A stretch of DNA of 64,000 nt from Sphagnum compactum (taxonomy: Eukaryota; Bryophyta; Sphagnopsida; Sphagnales), in contig OZ234498.1 of assembly GCA_965153455.1 (NCBI GenBank), positions 310,001-374,000 of the forward strand, in the 5' to 3' direction. The notes under the pieces are model-generated. The model saw only the letters and a program-made list of their open reading frames with translations, made no database searches and had not been told where the DNA came from. Positions within the stretch are counted from its first letter, which is position 1, and each line of letters begins with the position of its first letter. Shown one piece after another: positions 36,890 to 49,045 of this stretch. Both the position numbers and the translations under genes were made by a program.

Positions 36890-37570
36890 GTTTTTTTGTT
36901 GGTTTTCTTAATACTGTTTTTTTGGGGTTTTAAAATTTTTGCTTTCTTGGTTTTTTCTTATATGGCTTCCCCTTGTTTTTCTTTTTTCTTGTTTTTTATT
37001 TTTTGATTTCTGTACTTTTTTCAAATTCTGGTTTTATATTTCTGGTTTTATTTATCATTTTATTCCAGTTTTTAATTTTTTGTTTGTCTTTTCTTGTTAT
37101 TGTTGGTTTTTTTAACATTATTTTTTTGAAGTCCTAAAAACTCTATTTTCTTGGATTTTTTCTGGATTTTTTCCCTTGTTTTTCTTGTTTTTTTAAAAAA
37201 AATTTAATTTAATTTTTTTTTAATTTTTAATTTTATGTTTTCTTTTCATACTTTTTGAAAATTTTGGTTTTATATTTCTCTTTTAAATTTTTGGTTTATA
37301 CTTCTCTCTTGTTTCTTGTTATTTGAAATGGTTTTTTAATATATTTTTAAGGGTTTGAAAATTTCTCTTTATCTGGTTGTGTTTTTCTTGTTTTTTCAAT
37401 TTTTCAATTTTTGTTGTTTTGGAGTCTTTTCTTATTTTTGCTTTCTATAATTTTGAAAATCTTGTTTATCTCTATTTTTTCTTGTTGGTTTTCTTTTTCC
37501 CTTCTTTTGGCTTTCTCAATACTATTTTTGGGGTTTTTAATTTTAATTTTTGTTTTTGTTTTGCATGGGT
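36890..37570. repeat. Pyrimidine-rich low-complexity tract
   Basis: About 680 bp of T-rich + strand with recurring TTTCTTGTTTTT, TTGGTTTT and ATTTTTGGTTT words. It is irregular, with no fixed period. It may be the remnant of an expanded poly-T tract. Confidence 0.7.
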
Positions 37571-39660
37571 GTGGGAGAAGGTAAACCCTTCCTTTGTGTG
37601 TTGGGTAATTACTTGAACAAAGACCCATGCCACATGCGAGTGGGATCACTTGTGGAATGATGGACTATGAATAAAACCAACATTAATGTTCATATTGGTA
37701 AGAGTCACTTCTTTCAAGTTGCTCACTCTATTAGGTATTCCAACATGGGGTGTGGTATCTTCCTCATGTAATGACCAAATTAAAGAAGGATGAAAATCTT
37801 GCTGGTTTAATTTGGGCTAGTAAGGTTTGTTATGCAAAGGGCTTTAGAAATGTTTAGGATAAGCAAAATTGGATAAAATTTTTATCCAAAAAGGAGCATG
37901 AAAAGGATATCATTTGACCTTTGATTCACCATGAATTGGAGATGATTCATGGCCAATAAGTTCCATCACATTCATTTTTCACTTCAAATTTGCATTGTGC
38001 TTCAAACATGTGTTTCCAAAATTATACTCATTGGTTTGTGTGTATGTCCATTTTCAGATTTGAATTACCACCAAGGAGGCCTTCATATTTGATTTGGTGA
38101 AATTAATTTTGGCAAACTGGCAATTATACACTTAATAATATATTCAATTTGCACAAAATGCAGTGGCACACTATTAGAATGCAAATATATTATCATTGAA
38201 ATCTATTAGTGAGGGTTCTAATGAGAGTGAAGGTGAGAGCAATTAGCTTAGCATTCTCTTTTTGGATTAATACACATTTTGTACCATGCATATGACATCC
38301 ATGAATTTTCCATGCCACATTTTTGTAGATTAATCTAACCTCCATGGATATAACTTAATGGCATTGGAAATGAATGTATGTAAAGATATCTACTTATATG
38401 TTTTAAATAATTTATTTGTACAAAAGCAAGGTTATTAAGATCCATATATAATGTATGTGCATCTTGCATTGGATAAAAAAATTATTGGATGTATTACTAA
38501 TACATGAGGATATTGCAATTGTAGTTTAAACATATTCATTCCATCAACCCTATCCTTAAACTTAATATACCCATAACAATATTACATAAGCTTTGATTGT
38601 TTTTTGGTCCATGCAATACACTAAACCCTAACCTTAACCTTAATACACCCAAGATGGTACTGTATAACCCCAATAGGAATAGGGTAAACCAAATAAGGGT
38701 ATTGTAATTGAATTAGATTTTTTTACCTTAGTATTATGTGAGGCAACAATTAAATATTGGTTACCACCCATATTAAGGTATTACATATAGGGTCAACATA
38801 AATTATTTCCAATATGTCTTCTGGTTATTACATTGTTGAAATAGATAAAATGAAATAATTTCAATTGGCCCAAAGGGTATTGTGAAACACCAAAATGATC
38901 CAAAGGATAATGTAGATGTGAACATGGTTGGATATGATATTGTCAACGTGTCCATAGGGTATTGCATTGTTTAATTAGATGATATGAAATATAACCTCGG
39001 TATGAAGGTATTGCATAAAACCAAAACAATCTAGTAATTACATTTTAAATCAAATGATGTGAAATATATTATGTTGGGCACTAGTATTGCCTAACAACAA
39101 AATAATCCATTGCATTTACATTACTTTGATGAAGGTAATGCATGTATGAATTGGGTTTATATTGTTAATGTATCCATAGGGTATTACATAGATGAAATAA
39201 ATAATCACAACAAGGTTTACTTGTTTATTGCTAAACAATAATATGATATAGTGTATTTTAATTACCTTGATGAAAGTAATGCATATGGGCACTAAGTTGG
39301 ATATGTTATTTCAATATGTCCTTGGAGTATTGCATTATAGTAAATTTGTTGTGCTCGTGTATTAGTTTGATGAAAGTAGTAAAAAAAAAAAAAGGTGTCG
39401 TATATTATTAAATTTTTTCTCATTTGCAACCAGTCATTATGCAACTGGTTGTCGTTTGTAACTATCTCGATCATGTTTGCAACTATAAATTTGGTCTTGT
39501 ATAATTTTTTAGCCGTACGCTTGTGTGTAACTAATGTGCAACTAAATGTGTACAACATGGCCACGTGTTATAAAAATGATGGCCTACACTTGTACATACA
39601 TAAATTATTATTCTTAATATATCTACATAGGCTATATATGATAGTGTTATGTGCTTTTAA
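37571..39660. repeat. AT-rich region with a degenerate GGGTATTGCAT-type repeat
   Basis: A motif resembling TCCATAGGGTATTGCATTG recurs at about 38813, 38945, 39167 and 39311, each followed by A/T-rich text containing GATGAAATA or GATATGAAATA. Spacing is irregular (132, 222, 144 bp). This looks like a very old tandem array. No gene is seen. Confidence 0.4.
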
Positions 39661-39662
39661 TA

Positions 39663-39920
39663 TTAAGGTTAACCCCATGTTAACTCAAACTAACCTAAAC
39701 CAACTTCAGTTAAAATAACCATGGTTAAACTAACTTAGGTTAAATAAATTAAAAAGTTAAATTAACTATGGCCAAATTAAATTAGGCTAAATTATTTATG
39801 GTTAAAATAAAATAAAATAAAATAATTATGACTAAAATAAATTAGGCTAAAATAAACATGGCTAAATTAAATTAGGCCAAATTAATTATGGCTAAATTAA
39901 GTGAGGCCAAACATATTATT
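39663..39920. repeat. Short interspersed AAATTAGGCTAAATTAA-type repeat
   Basis: Imperfect units of AAATTAGGC(T/C)AAATTAATTA and TTATGGCTAAA repeat about six times, preceded by TTAACC-type variants. The unit is about 38-40 bp where regular. Confidence 0.7.
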
Positions 39921-40816
39921 GCTATATATACATATATAATAAAAATATAGTCAATATGTATTCTATATTTAAATTTTATTATTTACATTAAAACATTAAT
40001 GTAAATAGGCTACACAAATTAAACTACAAGTACACAAATATCTTAAACTAATTACTAATTTAAGCTATATAATAATGTTCAAACCATATTTTCATTAAGT
40101 AATCATAATTAGTAGAAATATTCATTAAGTGTAAAAGAAAAAGAGTAATGAAAAATTAAGAAGAAAATTTGCAAAGTTATCTCCTGGCATTCCATTTTTT
40201 TGTAGTGCTAATGTTCCTCATTTCAACATCCCAGATTGACCTGGCAGTCGTAATGCTAGATGATAGTATTACACCTATTCCCCAAACCACAGCCAGGAGC
40301 TTTTTAGTAGCACTACTAAAACTGATTGCAAAAATGATTTCAGCAAGATAGTCAAGTCATTACCAAATGGAAATATAGCAGTTGCTGGGAACACTATAAT
40401 ACTGCCATGATTGATCATGAGATGCAGCCTTCAATGATATATGCATGATATCAGCTGAATCTACTGACTAAGGAGCTTGTTCTCCCCAAAGGAGCTAAGA
40501 CTTTCCTGCAGTCCTGACCGCACGGGATTTAATGGATTGCCTCAAAAGTTTCAAACCCCTACTCATGCATAAAACCCATGTTGAATGCCTGCAGGATTGC
40601 CAAGGCTTGCCTGACTTCCATTAAAGAAGTATGAAATTCTTTACCTACAGATTTTGTTCACTACTTGCATACAGATAATGGCCAACCCTCTCCTTCTCCC
40701 TTTTCAAACATTCCTCAGTCTACAACTAACCAACACTTGCATTCATGAGGAGCTGCATCAACATTGAATCAGAGCACAGTCACAATTTTGATGAAAGCTT
40801 CACACAAAGTGACGAC
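39921..40816. other. Region 3' of the SERAC1-like gene
   Basis: The 40400-40816 part probably includes 3' untranslated sequence of the minus-strand gene. On the minus strand at about 40350-40180 a hydrophobic frame (KLLAVVWGIGVILSSS) ends in a stop. It could be a membrane-segment exon fragment, but it cannot be linked to a gene. Confidence 0.35.
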
Positions 40817-43800
40817 TCAAAATGAATTCTCGTAAAGTTCTGGAAGTTTTGTCAACACTCCGTCTACTGATTTCTTACCATGTCCTCGGAGAGTAGTGTC
40901 TACCTTGGAATGTATGTGGCTTAGGGCATGGTTGATGAGAAATTGCACTACATAGCTTTGAATGTACTTAGGCTCTTCACTTTCCATGCTCAAACTTCCA
41001 ATGGAATAGATATCTCGGTCAGCTTGAAATGAGTAAGGACAAGCCTCCTCTGTATCCAATAGTTCCCATTTGCCAATAATAACCGGCTGAAGAGTTTTGC
41101 TTATGCTAACAAGCATAAACTCTTTTCGATCCCCTCTAGCTTTTACATCAACAATATTTTCAGGGTAGAGAAAAGTAAAAGCCAGAGAATCTGCACTTAA
41201 CACGGTCAATTACACCAAAACCAGCAAACTCAGTATATGAACTGCCAGTAGTCATCGCAAGGGCACGACTATGTCCAACTGTGTTTGTCACCCCCGAAGT
41301 CCGTTGAGCTTGAATTCCGATGGCTTGCGCACCAATTTGACTTGATAGTTGATTTGCACGAGATCTTGAACCTGTGGATGTATCTGTCATTGTTCTTGTC
41401 ATAACATTCGTTCTATCCACAGTTCCATGTGACAGTCGGACAGCTTCACAAACCCCACAAGTTAGAGAAACTTTGATATTATCATGACAATACGCCAAAT
41501 TCCAATCTTCACGTAATTGGAGTGCTCCCTTATGCAAATCCCATGTAGTACATATCCTGGTGGTTATCTTCCGTTTTCCTCCAAGAATTTCAAACTTGAA
41601 CTTAAGCCAAGGGGCAATTGCTGCATCTTCTATCCGGCTGTCTACTGCTCGAGCCAGATCCTTTTCATTTGCTTCATAGAAAACACCCCCAGGTTTCGGT
41701 ATAACAATCACAGTCAAAGTCTTATCCTCATTTGAACCTTGTAGTCCTTTTGCTTGAAGAGACTCAAGACCCTGTTTGACAGGACTTGATTGCTGATCTC
41801 TTTGTCCACCAACTTCCGTAGGTCCACTTGAGGGACCCCCTTGACCACTCTCAACACCTTCCATAAGTTCATCTGAGTTAACCTCCTTGTGAGCTTTCTC
41901 CAACATCCATAGCATCCATAGGTTGACTTGATGTACCTCCTTGGTTAGTCTCTCCTCCACCTTCCATGGTTTCGAGTAAAGGACCCCCATGATCATTTTT
42001 TTCACCTTCCACAGCTTCACTTGAAATACTTGATGGCTGTTGGAAATTTGAATCATTTGCATTTTCGCTAAGCCCCATCTTTTCAGCAAGCTCAAATATA
42101 AATGGAACCATTTCACCAGTTTGGTTTTGGTTATCCTTCACATACACGCGATTGTTTTCAGATCCCACCAAGCCAACCCCAAAAGATTTGGATGATTGTT
42201 CTGGTGTCAAATTGCACGTTGAAAGTTCAGATGGGGGCTCCCAATGAATGCTCATTGGTGAAAAACTTGTTTCCTCCCACAAGTTAGACCACGAGTGCTC
42301 ACCAATGTGCTTGACCACTACCCCAAATTGCTTTGTCACCACAACCTTGGACCACGACAGGCCCACCCCTACAACTTTTGACATGTCTTCAACCTGTTTG
42401 AAAAGGAATTCTATTGAATCAGCCCCTTCAAATTTTCCCTTTCTTCCCTTAGTAAGAATTTCTTGAAGCCCAGGTTGGAAGCCACTTTGTGTTGTGTCAC
42501 TTCTTCCGATTGTTGAAAATTGATTTTCTTGTTTGGAATCACCATCAATTGTGCATGGAAAATCTGGGAAGAACCCGATTCTGCACCACCAACACAAGAT
42601 AAATACTATTTTAAAATATGTATTTTCACAATTGCACACACTCTTAAAAATTGCCATGTGCACTTGCAAATGTAGATTTTGCATGGTAAAGAGAAAGTGG
42701 ATACAGTCTAATGCACCAGGTCTAGTTAGTCAACCAGTGCTGAAGTGACTTACTCATGAATATATCCCTTGGCCATATGCACAAGATACTAAATGAAATT
42801 ATTATACAGTGCACAACTTGGGCCATTTTTAACACATAACTAAAAGGGAAAAAATTTCTTTGCTATATTTTTTAATGACCAACTAATTTTTTTCAGAGTC
42901 CAAAACCCCAATCTATATTTATACATAATGTTATGATAAACATTGTTGGGTATGAAAAAACATATGTCTCTATGTAGTTAATGTCTATGATGATGTAACA
43001 GTTGTATATTCTCCTCACTATCCCCGTGGGACCTGCTATTTAGTTACTCCAAGTATGGAATCTCTTGGATTGGAAATGAGTTTCCCAAACTTTTGGAACC
43101 TTCAACCTAATTGCATTTGAATAAGTTTAGGTTACTCATTCAATCCTTCACAACTACACCCCACCTACACAAATTAAAAATTTCCTAAGACCTCTCAATT
43201 GACAAAAATTTAAGATAGCTCCTGCAAGTTACATACCTAGGCAAATAGGGCTTTAGAGTCTGCCGCAAGTGTTCTGGGATGAATTTCTGCCCCAAGTCTT
43301 CTTGGATGAATTGCAACAATCGCTTGTATGAAGCATGTTGATGATCAAGAGGTTGAGACACTTGAAAATGGTCAGCATCCTCAATCTCGCACACATTATT
43401 TTGCACCAACTTATAAGTTGAAGATTGTGGTACCATAACCTACACAACAGAGCCAAATTTTACAAATGCTAATAAACAACTTGTTTCTACAAAATGTGTG
43501 AATGTCATGAAAAATATGAGCATCCATGCAATGTACCAAATTTGTTAACAATTCATCCTTGACCTAAACAAATTGGAAATTTAATTTTAACTTTTCTGCC
43601 ATCAAACTATTTTGAAAGAGGGCCATACGGGAACATTTATGTAATTAATGTCACCATTGTACCATGGCTAAGTTATTAGTTGGATGTAGTACAATGGTGA
43701 CATTAATTAGTTTCATTGCCACAAGCTCACAACTCATCACTACATTTAGATCACAATGAATTGCATCCAACTAGATATCACCCCCCACAATCAAGCTCCT

Positions 43801-45857
43801 CATAATATAGACATGCTTTCAAAATGCAAATTCCAAGATTGGGGTTCAACCTAATTGCTAAAATTATAGCCATTAAAAAAGTTCAATTAGATATACAAAC
43901 AATATTTGCAAATTTGCTTTGAAGGCAAATAAACTTGACCCTTATTACAAAATCATATTTCTTAAGTTCCAACTCTTCACAACGACTAGGAGACTAAATT
44001 TTGACCAAGACTTGAAAACCCTACAAATGAAGATAGATAGCCATGAGATTGTACCTTTTGACCTTCCACAAAGGCAAAGAGTTTGATGTGTTGTTCAATT
44101 GATTTCTCAAATTCTACATTCAACAATACCATATCCTCTTTGAAGTCTCTGAAATCCTGGATCATCATGTTGTAAGACTTGCAATAGTGAACAAATTCCT
44201 CTTCAGATGTTGTATGTGGCACACTATAAAACATGATGCCTTCGATATTTTGCTTGAAGGCTCTGCATCTATTCTCTAGTGCATTTTTGACGAAATGTAA
44301 GCTTTTTGGAAAGCTTTTCATCACAAGACCTCCAAGGCCATGGCCAATCAACACTATTGTTTGTGCACGATCACGATTGAGTTCCCACTTTGTGCTACAA
44401 TATCTCACAATCCAAACATGACGAGTGTAAATTACAAGTGTGATTCAATTTCTTTGCATTTACATCTTGAACAAGAATATAACACTTTGATAATTTTAAT
44501 TTCAGGTGTTTGACATTTTCTACCAAGCTTAACTTTATCACAAACTTAACATTATCATATGAACAACCTCCTAGCATATTAAGCCTTATATTTCATGATT
44601 AAAAAGATTAGATGACTTCTTGGAAAAAAATTATTTTACCTTGTGTTAGTTTAATTCAATACTTTTCACCTTCAATAAGGAGTAAATGGGGCTTTGAACT
44701 AGACTTGTATTCAAATGTTACATTGGGGCCAATTGCTCCAAAATAACATAATTTTGTTCTCAAATGAAATGCTTTGTCTTATGCTACAAAAGATACTTTC
44801 ACAAAAAAAAAGGGACGATGTAATTTTTGGAACTTACCCCTAAGTCATATTTGAGCAATGAGTTAGGCTTGCACTCTTGTTGAGATGTTAGGACTTCTTG
44901 TTGTGAAGTCCAAGACACTTATTTGAACTAGACTGGGACTTTTGGACACTTCAGGAACCGAGTCTAAGAGGCTGGCTATTATTCAAATCATTTTCTGAAG
45001 AAGATAACTCTGTAAAATGGCCCTGCCTGAAGTGAGTGTAAAGTAAAACATACACTGCAAAGCAAACAGCGAGCTTGATGAGATCATAAGTGGACCCCCC
45101 AAGACGCAACCACACCTAAGAAAGAACCAAGGAGGGCATTGAGGTGGGAGCATACGTACTTCATGACCAGGTCTCGCACCAGGATACTTTCTAGCGGCAC
45201 CGAGACTGCTGACTTTGGCTCAACAAAGCACTCGACGGACAACACCAGAATATTGTCACCCAGTCCCTCTTCTTTGGGCAGCCAGTCTCGCGGCCAGATC
45301 ACAGTGGGATCGCCGCGCTTAATCCATGTGTTTTGCAAATCGCGTTCGGAGAAGAAGATCAGCGTCAGTTTGTGGTCATGCTTCAGAGGCCCAAGGTCCG
45401 GATCCGAATGCAGTTGCCGGCATTTCTGCAAGTTAATCCAACCCGATCATGCTGTTCCGTAAGCAAACCTCTTATTCTGTTTGGTGGTAGAAAAGTCTCT
45501 AGACGGAGGAAAATTTTGTGGCCTCTTTTGGCTCGATCGGGATTCCATCTGTGGGTTTCCGAGTGAAATTACTTTAGATCACAACTATGAGCTTCCAAGT
45601 TACATTACTGTAGTTTACAGCATGGTCTGTCAAAGGTGATTGGGTTCACTACTATCAGTAGCCAGCTATGAGAAGCAACTAGTTGTGCTCTGGGCACAAA
45701 ATAACTCCAAGAGAATCACCCTAAATCATTGGGTAAGTCGGCTGATGCAGAGATTTATTACTTTACGCTCTGAAGCCAATAGACCAGACCAGGACTCTTG
45801 TGATATAGATCAAATCACGAGGTAGCAGGGAAATATACTTACGAGAGTAAATGCCAT
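40817..45857 (-). CDS. SERAC1-like alpha/beta-hydrolase with unrecognised C-terminal region; two apparent frameshifts
   Basis: Exons placed from the minus strand: 45857-45843 (MAFTL), 45425-45156, one ending at 44055, 43439-43237, then one starting at 42580. Exon 2 has the SERAC1-type TLIFFSERDLQNTW and VIWPRDWLP. The exon ending at 44055 has VLIGHGLGGLVMKS, then IEGIMFYSVPHTTSEEEF. 43439-43237 has VMVPQSSTYK and EIEDADHFQVSQP. The nucleophile elbow, normally GHSxGG, is GHGLGG, so the catalytic Ser is Gly. The His of DADHF remains. From 42580 comes a variable, Gly/Glu/Ser/Gln-rich linker with repeated GG(P/T)SS(G/Q)P motifs. A region of roughly 230 residues I do not recognise follows (LTVIVIPKPGGVFYEANEKD to KLPELYENSF). 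Frames break near 41885 and near 41210. The segment between 45155 and about 44400 is not resolved; 44577-44395 may be an exon. Family members are lipase-like; this one is probably not catalytic and may be a pseudogene. Confidence 0.65.
43642..43709. repeat. Perfect 21 bp inverted repeat in an intron
   Basis: TAATTAATGTCACCATTGTAC (arms 43642-43662 and 43689-43709) flanks a 26 bp loop. A second weaker inverted pair (TAGTTGGATG / CATCCAACTA) surrounds the right arm at about 43677 and 43766. It lies in an intron of the SERAC1-like gene. It may be a tiny MITE or a structured intron element. Confidence 0.8.
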
Positions 45858-46540
45858 GTTCAGTTCTGCAAGCAGTATGAGAGCTGGTGAGTTTGAATTT
45901 GAGTGCGGTGTGACTCGACGAGGCCGGAAATTAAAACTTCGATCACTCTGCCCACACTCCGCAATTTCTCGCCCAGGTTCCAAACTTATCTTTTCCTGAC
46001 TGTATCGGTCAGGGCAGAGTTCGGATTTGAGAGCAACGCGATTGGAACAGCGCCGAGATCTCAAACCTCAAATCACTCAGCTCATCACACTCAACAATTT
46101 CTTGACTCGGATCAAAAATTCCCACAATAGTCTTCGGTCACCTCCAGATCAGTTGCTGATAGAAATTATGCCAAAGCAGCTAGAAAAAACACCACGATGT
46201 CTCTATCCCTGGTCTATACCGAGTCCTAATACGGCACGGCGGGCGGTTCCCAGTGCTTGCCAAAAGAATATCCCTCACTACAACTTGTTTCCAATCACCC
46301 TGTCTCAAAAGATGGAAACACAAAGCTCCTCTCAGCAGAAACAAGGTGATGATGACAGGTAGCAAGGTGAAGCGAACGACAAAGTGACGATGATCAACAA
46401 CCATAAGCACGAGAAGACACACAAGGAAACAAGCAATAACAAAAGGAAAAAGTGCAACAAACATAGTGGAACTTAGAGATATAGAGTTCCTTTTATACAA
46501 ACAAATTGCGCTCAAAATTTCCTCCCTTTCCGACTCCTGG
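45858..46540. other. Upstream region of the SERAC1-like gene
   Basis: GC-richer than most intergenic DNA, as expected for a promoter and 5' leader. The frame of the MAFTL start stays open to about 46064, so a longer N terminus is possible. A minus-strand ORF at 46515-46180 has hydrophobic runs (VIACFLVCLLVLMVV), but nothing else supports it. Confidence 0.4.
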
Positions 46541-46546
46541 TAGAAG

Positions 46547-49045
46547 AAAGCGTAAGCACTGAGCAGTCCTTGCGCTGCGTCGAAGCTCCCTGATCTAGTT
46601 ATTAACGCGTTTTGGCGAACAACGCGGAAACCATCGGTAGACTACAACAAAACATCTGAGCCACCCAAACCATGTCCCTCCAAATTACGCCCCTGTCATT
46701 AATGGTAAATAAAACAAACTAGGCATAGAATTTCTTGGCAGCCAATGAGATCAGCCGGCTATGCAACCAAGGGGTCCAGGATTTTATTTTTTTGGGGGCG
46801 GGAGGCCGGTGTTGGATTTTTTTGTTGTTTGCATCAAGTTCTCAATATTTTCCCATCACATTGTCAAATTAATTTCCTCTCTCAACATGTTCCCCAAGAT
46901 CCTAATGTTTTCCCAAGAGCAGCAGCTTTTGTCCAATATGCTTTGCCCAGTTGTCTTCTTGGATCCTATATAGGCGAGTTAATTTTGAAACTTATATGTT
47001 TTTATGTTTGGAGTGAATATTTTTACATGGGGGAGTCCCTCAAGTTTCGTACATGGTGCTTGAGCAACATGGTAGCACCCCAGTGGATGGCTGCATGCCA
47101 GTTAGCAACCATAACTTGTCTCCATTATTTCCACTTTGATGGGATTGGTTCAGGGCCATAACTTGTGTCCAGTACACACAGGGCATAAATAGCACGAAAT
47201 GAGTGTTCAAGAATGAGTTACGTCCAGTAACTGCATTGAGGACACAGATTCCTACTGTACATAATCTTGTCACTCCCAAGCCTCCGTTCTATGTGATAAC
47301 GCACAGATAACCTAGTCCATAATTATTTTGTGATGGACCAGTCACAGAGGCCCATCACCCAAAAAAAAACCCCAAAAAGAAAGAATTTTTAGAGCTTACA
47401 CAACTAATTGATAAAAATCACACCCTTACCATAAAAAAACTTGAAAAAACCTGAAAGATATTTCCTTGGGGGGAGTAATGATTGTACAGTGGAGCAGAGC
47501 TGCAAGTGCCAAGTAAAACATGCAATAGACGGCAGCCAGAGTTAATAATTGCTGGATGGTTGGGAAAGGGTCAGTGAACTTCCGATAGTCTCCAGATTCA
47601 ACAAAGAACATTGCAGGTTCCATAGTAAACCGACTAAGTTGTGTATATTATTATTATGCACCTGTTCTATATTAAAAAACCTGAAAGATATTTCCTTGGG
47701 GGAGTAACGATTACACAGTGGAGCAGAGCTGCAAGTGCCAAGCAGACCATGAAATGGACAGCAGCCAGAGTTAATAACTGCTGGATGGTTGGGAAAGGGT
47801 CAGTGAACTTCCGATGGTCTCCAGATTCAACAAAGAACATTGCAGGTTCCATAGTAAACCGACTAAGTTGTGTATATTATTATTATGCACCTGTTCTATA
47901 TTTAAAAACCTGAAAGATATTTCCTTGGGGGAGTAACGATTACACAGTGGAGCAGAGCTGCAAGTGCCAAGCAGACCATGAAATGGACAGCAGCCAGAGT
48001 TAATAACTGCTGGATGGTTGGGAAAGGGTCAGTGAACTTCCGATGGTCTCCAGATTCAACAAAGAACATTGCAGGTTCCATAGTAAACCGACTAAGTTGT
48101 GTATATTATTATTATGCACCTGTTCTATATTTAAAAACCTGAAAGATATTTCCTTGGGGGAGTAACGATTACACAGTGGAGCAGAGCTGCAAGTGCCAAG
48201 CAGACCATGAAATGGACAGCAGCCAGAGTTAATAACTGCTGGATGGTTGGGAAAGGGTCAGTGAACTTCAAATGGTGTCGAAATTCAACAAAGAACATTG
48301 CATGTTCCATAGTAAACCGACTAAGTTGTGGTTTACTATGGATCTTAGTCGGCACCTGTTCTATATTATAGTTTGTGGTCTTTGGTTTCAAGTTAGTATT
48401 TTTAGTATTTATTCGTTCATAGTTCAGACTTCCTTCACCCAGCAAATGAGGGACTAGGCAAAATATCTCAAAAGTACCAAGTTGCTGCTTGTATCTCTCT
48501 AGTCAATCTACTAGGCTCCTACTTGACCCAAAATATTTGCTCCTCTCAGAGCATCTCCACGGTTCACCAGTACCCTAAATCTAGTTCTTGGATTGCAATC
48601 CCAGCTTGAGTCATCATATCCCATCCACATTGGTTCTTGACCACATGTTTGGGGAACAGATTGGGCACTTGGGGAACATGTTTTGAGGGCAGGGGAAAAG
48701 TGAAAATTCAAGAGAATGTGATGAGAACATATTGAGAACTCATGAGAACAACAAAAAAAATCCAACTTCACCCTACCACCCCCAAAAGATAAAAAACCTG
48801 GACCCCTTGCTTGCATAGCAGGCTGTTCTCAATGGCTGCCAAGAAATTCTATGCCTAGTTTGTTTTGTTTAGCATTAATGGGAGGGGCGTAATTTGTGGG
48901 GACATGGTTTCAGTGGCTCAGATGTTTCGTCGTGGTACCGATGATTGTAGCTGGTAACCGACCCATGGTTTCCGCGTTCATAATTAGGTCAGGGAGCTTT
49001 GACTTAGCGAAAGGACAGCTCAGTGCTTACACTTTCTTTTATAAG
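46547..49045. mobile_element. Foldback element, copy 1, with expanded loop
   Basis: The left arm (about 46547-46920) and the right arm (about 48660-49045) are reverse complements. The outer end reads AAGC(G/A)TAAGCACTGAGC with CTTGCGCTGC and GCTCCCTGA. Further in are ACAAAACATCTGAGCCAC, AAACCATGTCCC, CTATGCAACCAAGGGGTCCAGG and a purine/pyrimidine-rich GTTCTCAATATGTTC block. The inner part (about 47040-47360) is homologous to the loop of copy 2 at 57697-58030. The loop also holds a tandem array (47450-48354). There is no transposase. It lies just upstream of the SERAC1-like gene. Confidence 0.75.
47450..48354. repeat. 229-230 bp tandem repeat, about 4 copies
   Basis: Units start with CCTGAAAGATATTTCCTTGG at 47450, 47680, 47909 and 48138 (spacing 230, 229, 229). 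Copies 2 and 3 are almost identical; copies 1 and 4 have diverged more. On the minus strand each unit contains a short ORF with a hydrophobic segment (LALAALLHCVIVTPP) starting MEPAMFFVE or a variant. Because 229 is not a multiple of 3, the units cannot make one long repeat protein. The last copy ends in a hairpin (CCATAGTAAACC...GTTTACTATGG, 48306-48341). Confidence 0.95.

Noticed and set aside
45139-45462. 107-codon + ORF
   Set aside because: A shadow of the well-supported SERAC1-like exon on the opposite strand.
46180-46515. 111-codon minus ORF with hydrophobic segments
   Set aside because: No family match, no good start context, and it overlaps the presumed promoter of the SERAC1-like gene.
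47426-48445. Tandem units as a repeat protein
   Set aside because: The 229 bp period is not a multiple of 3 and each short ORF stops, so no continuous repeat protein is possible.
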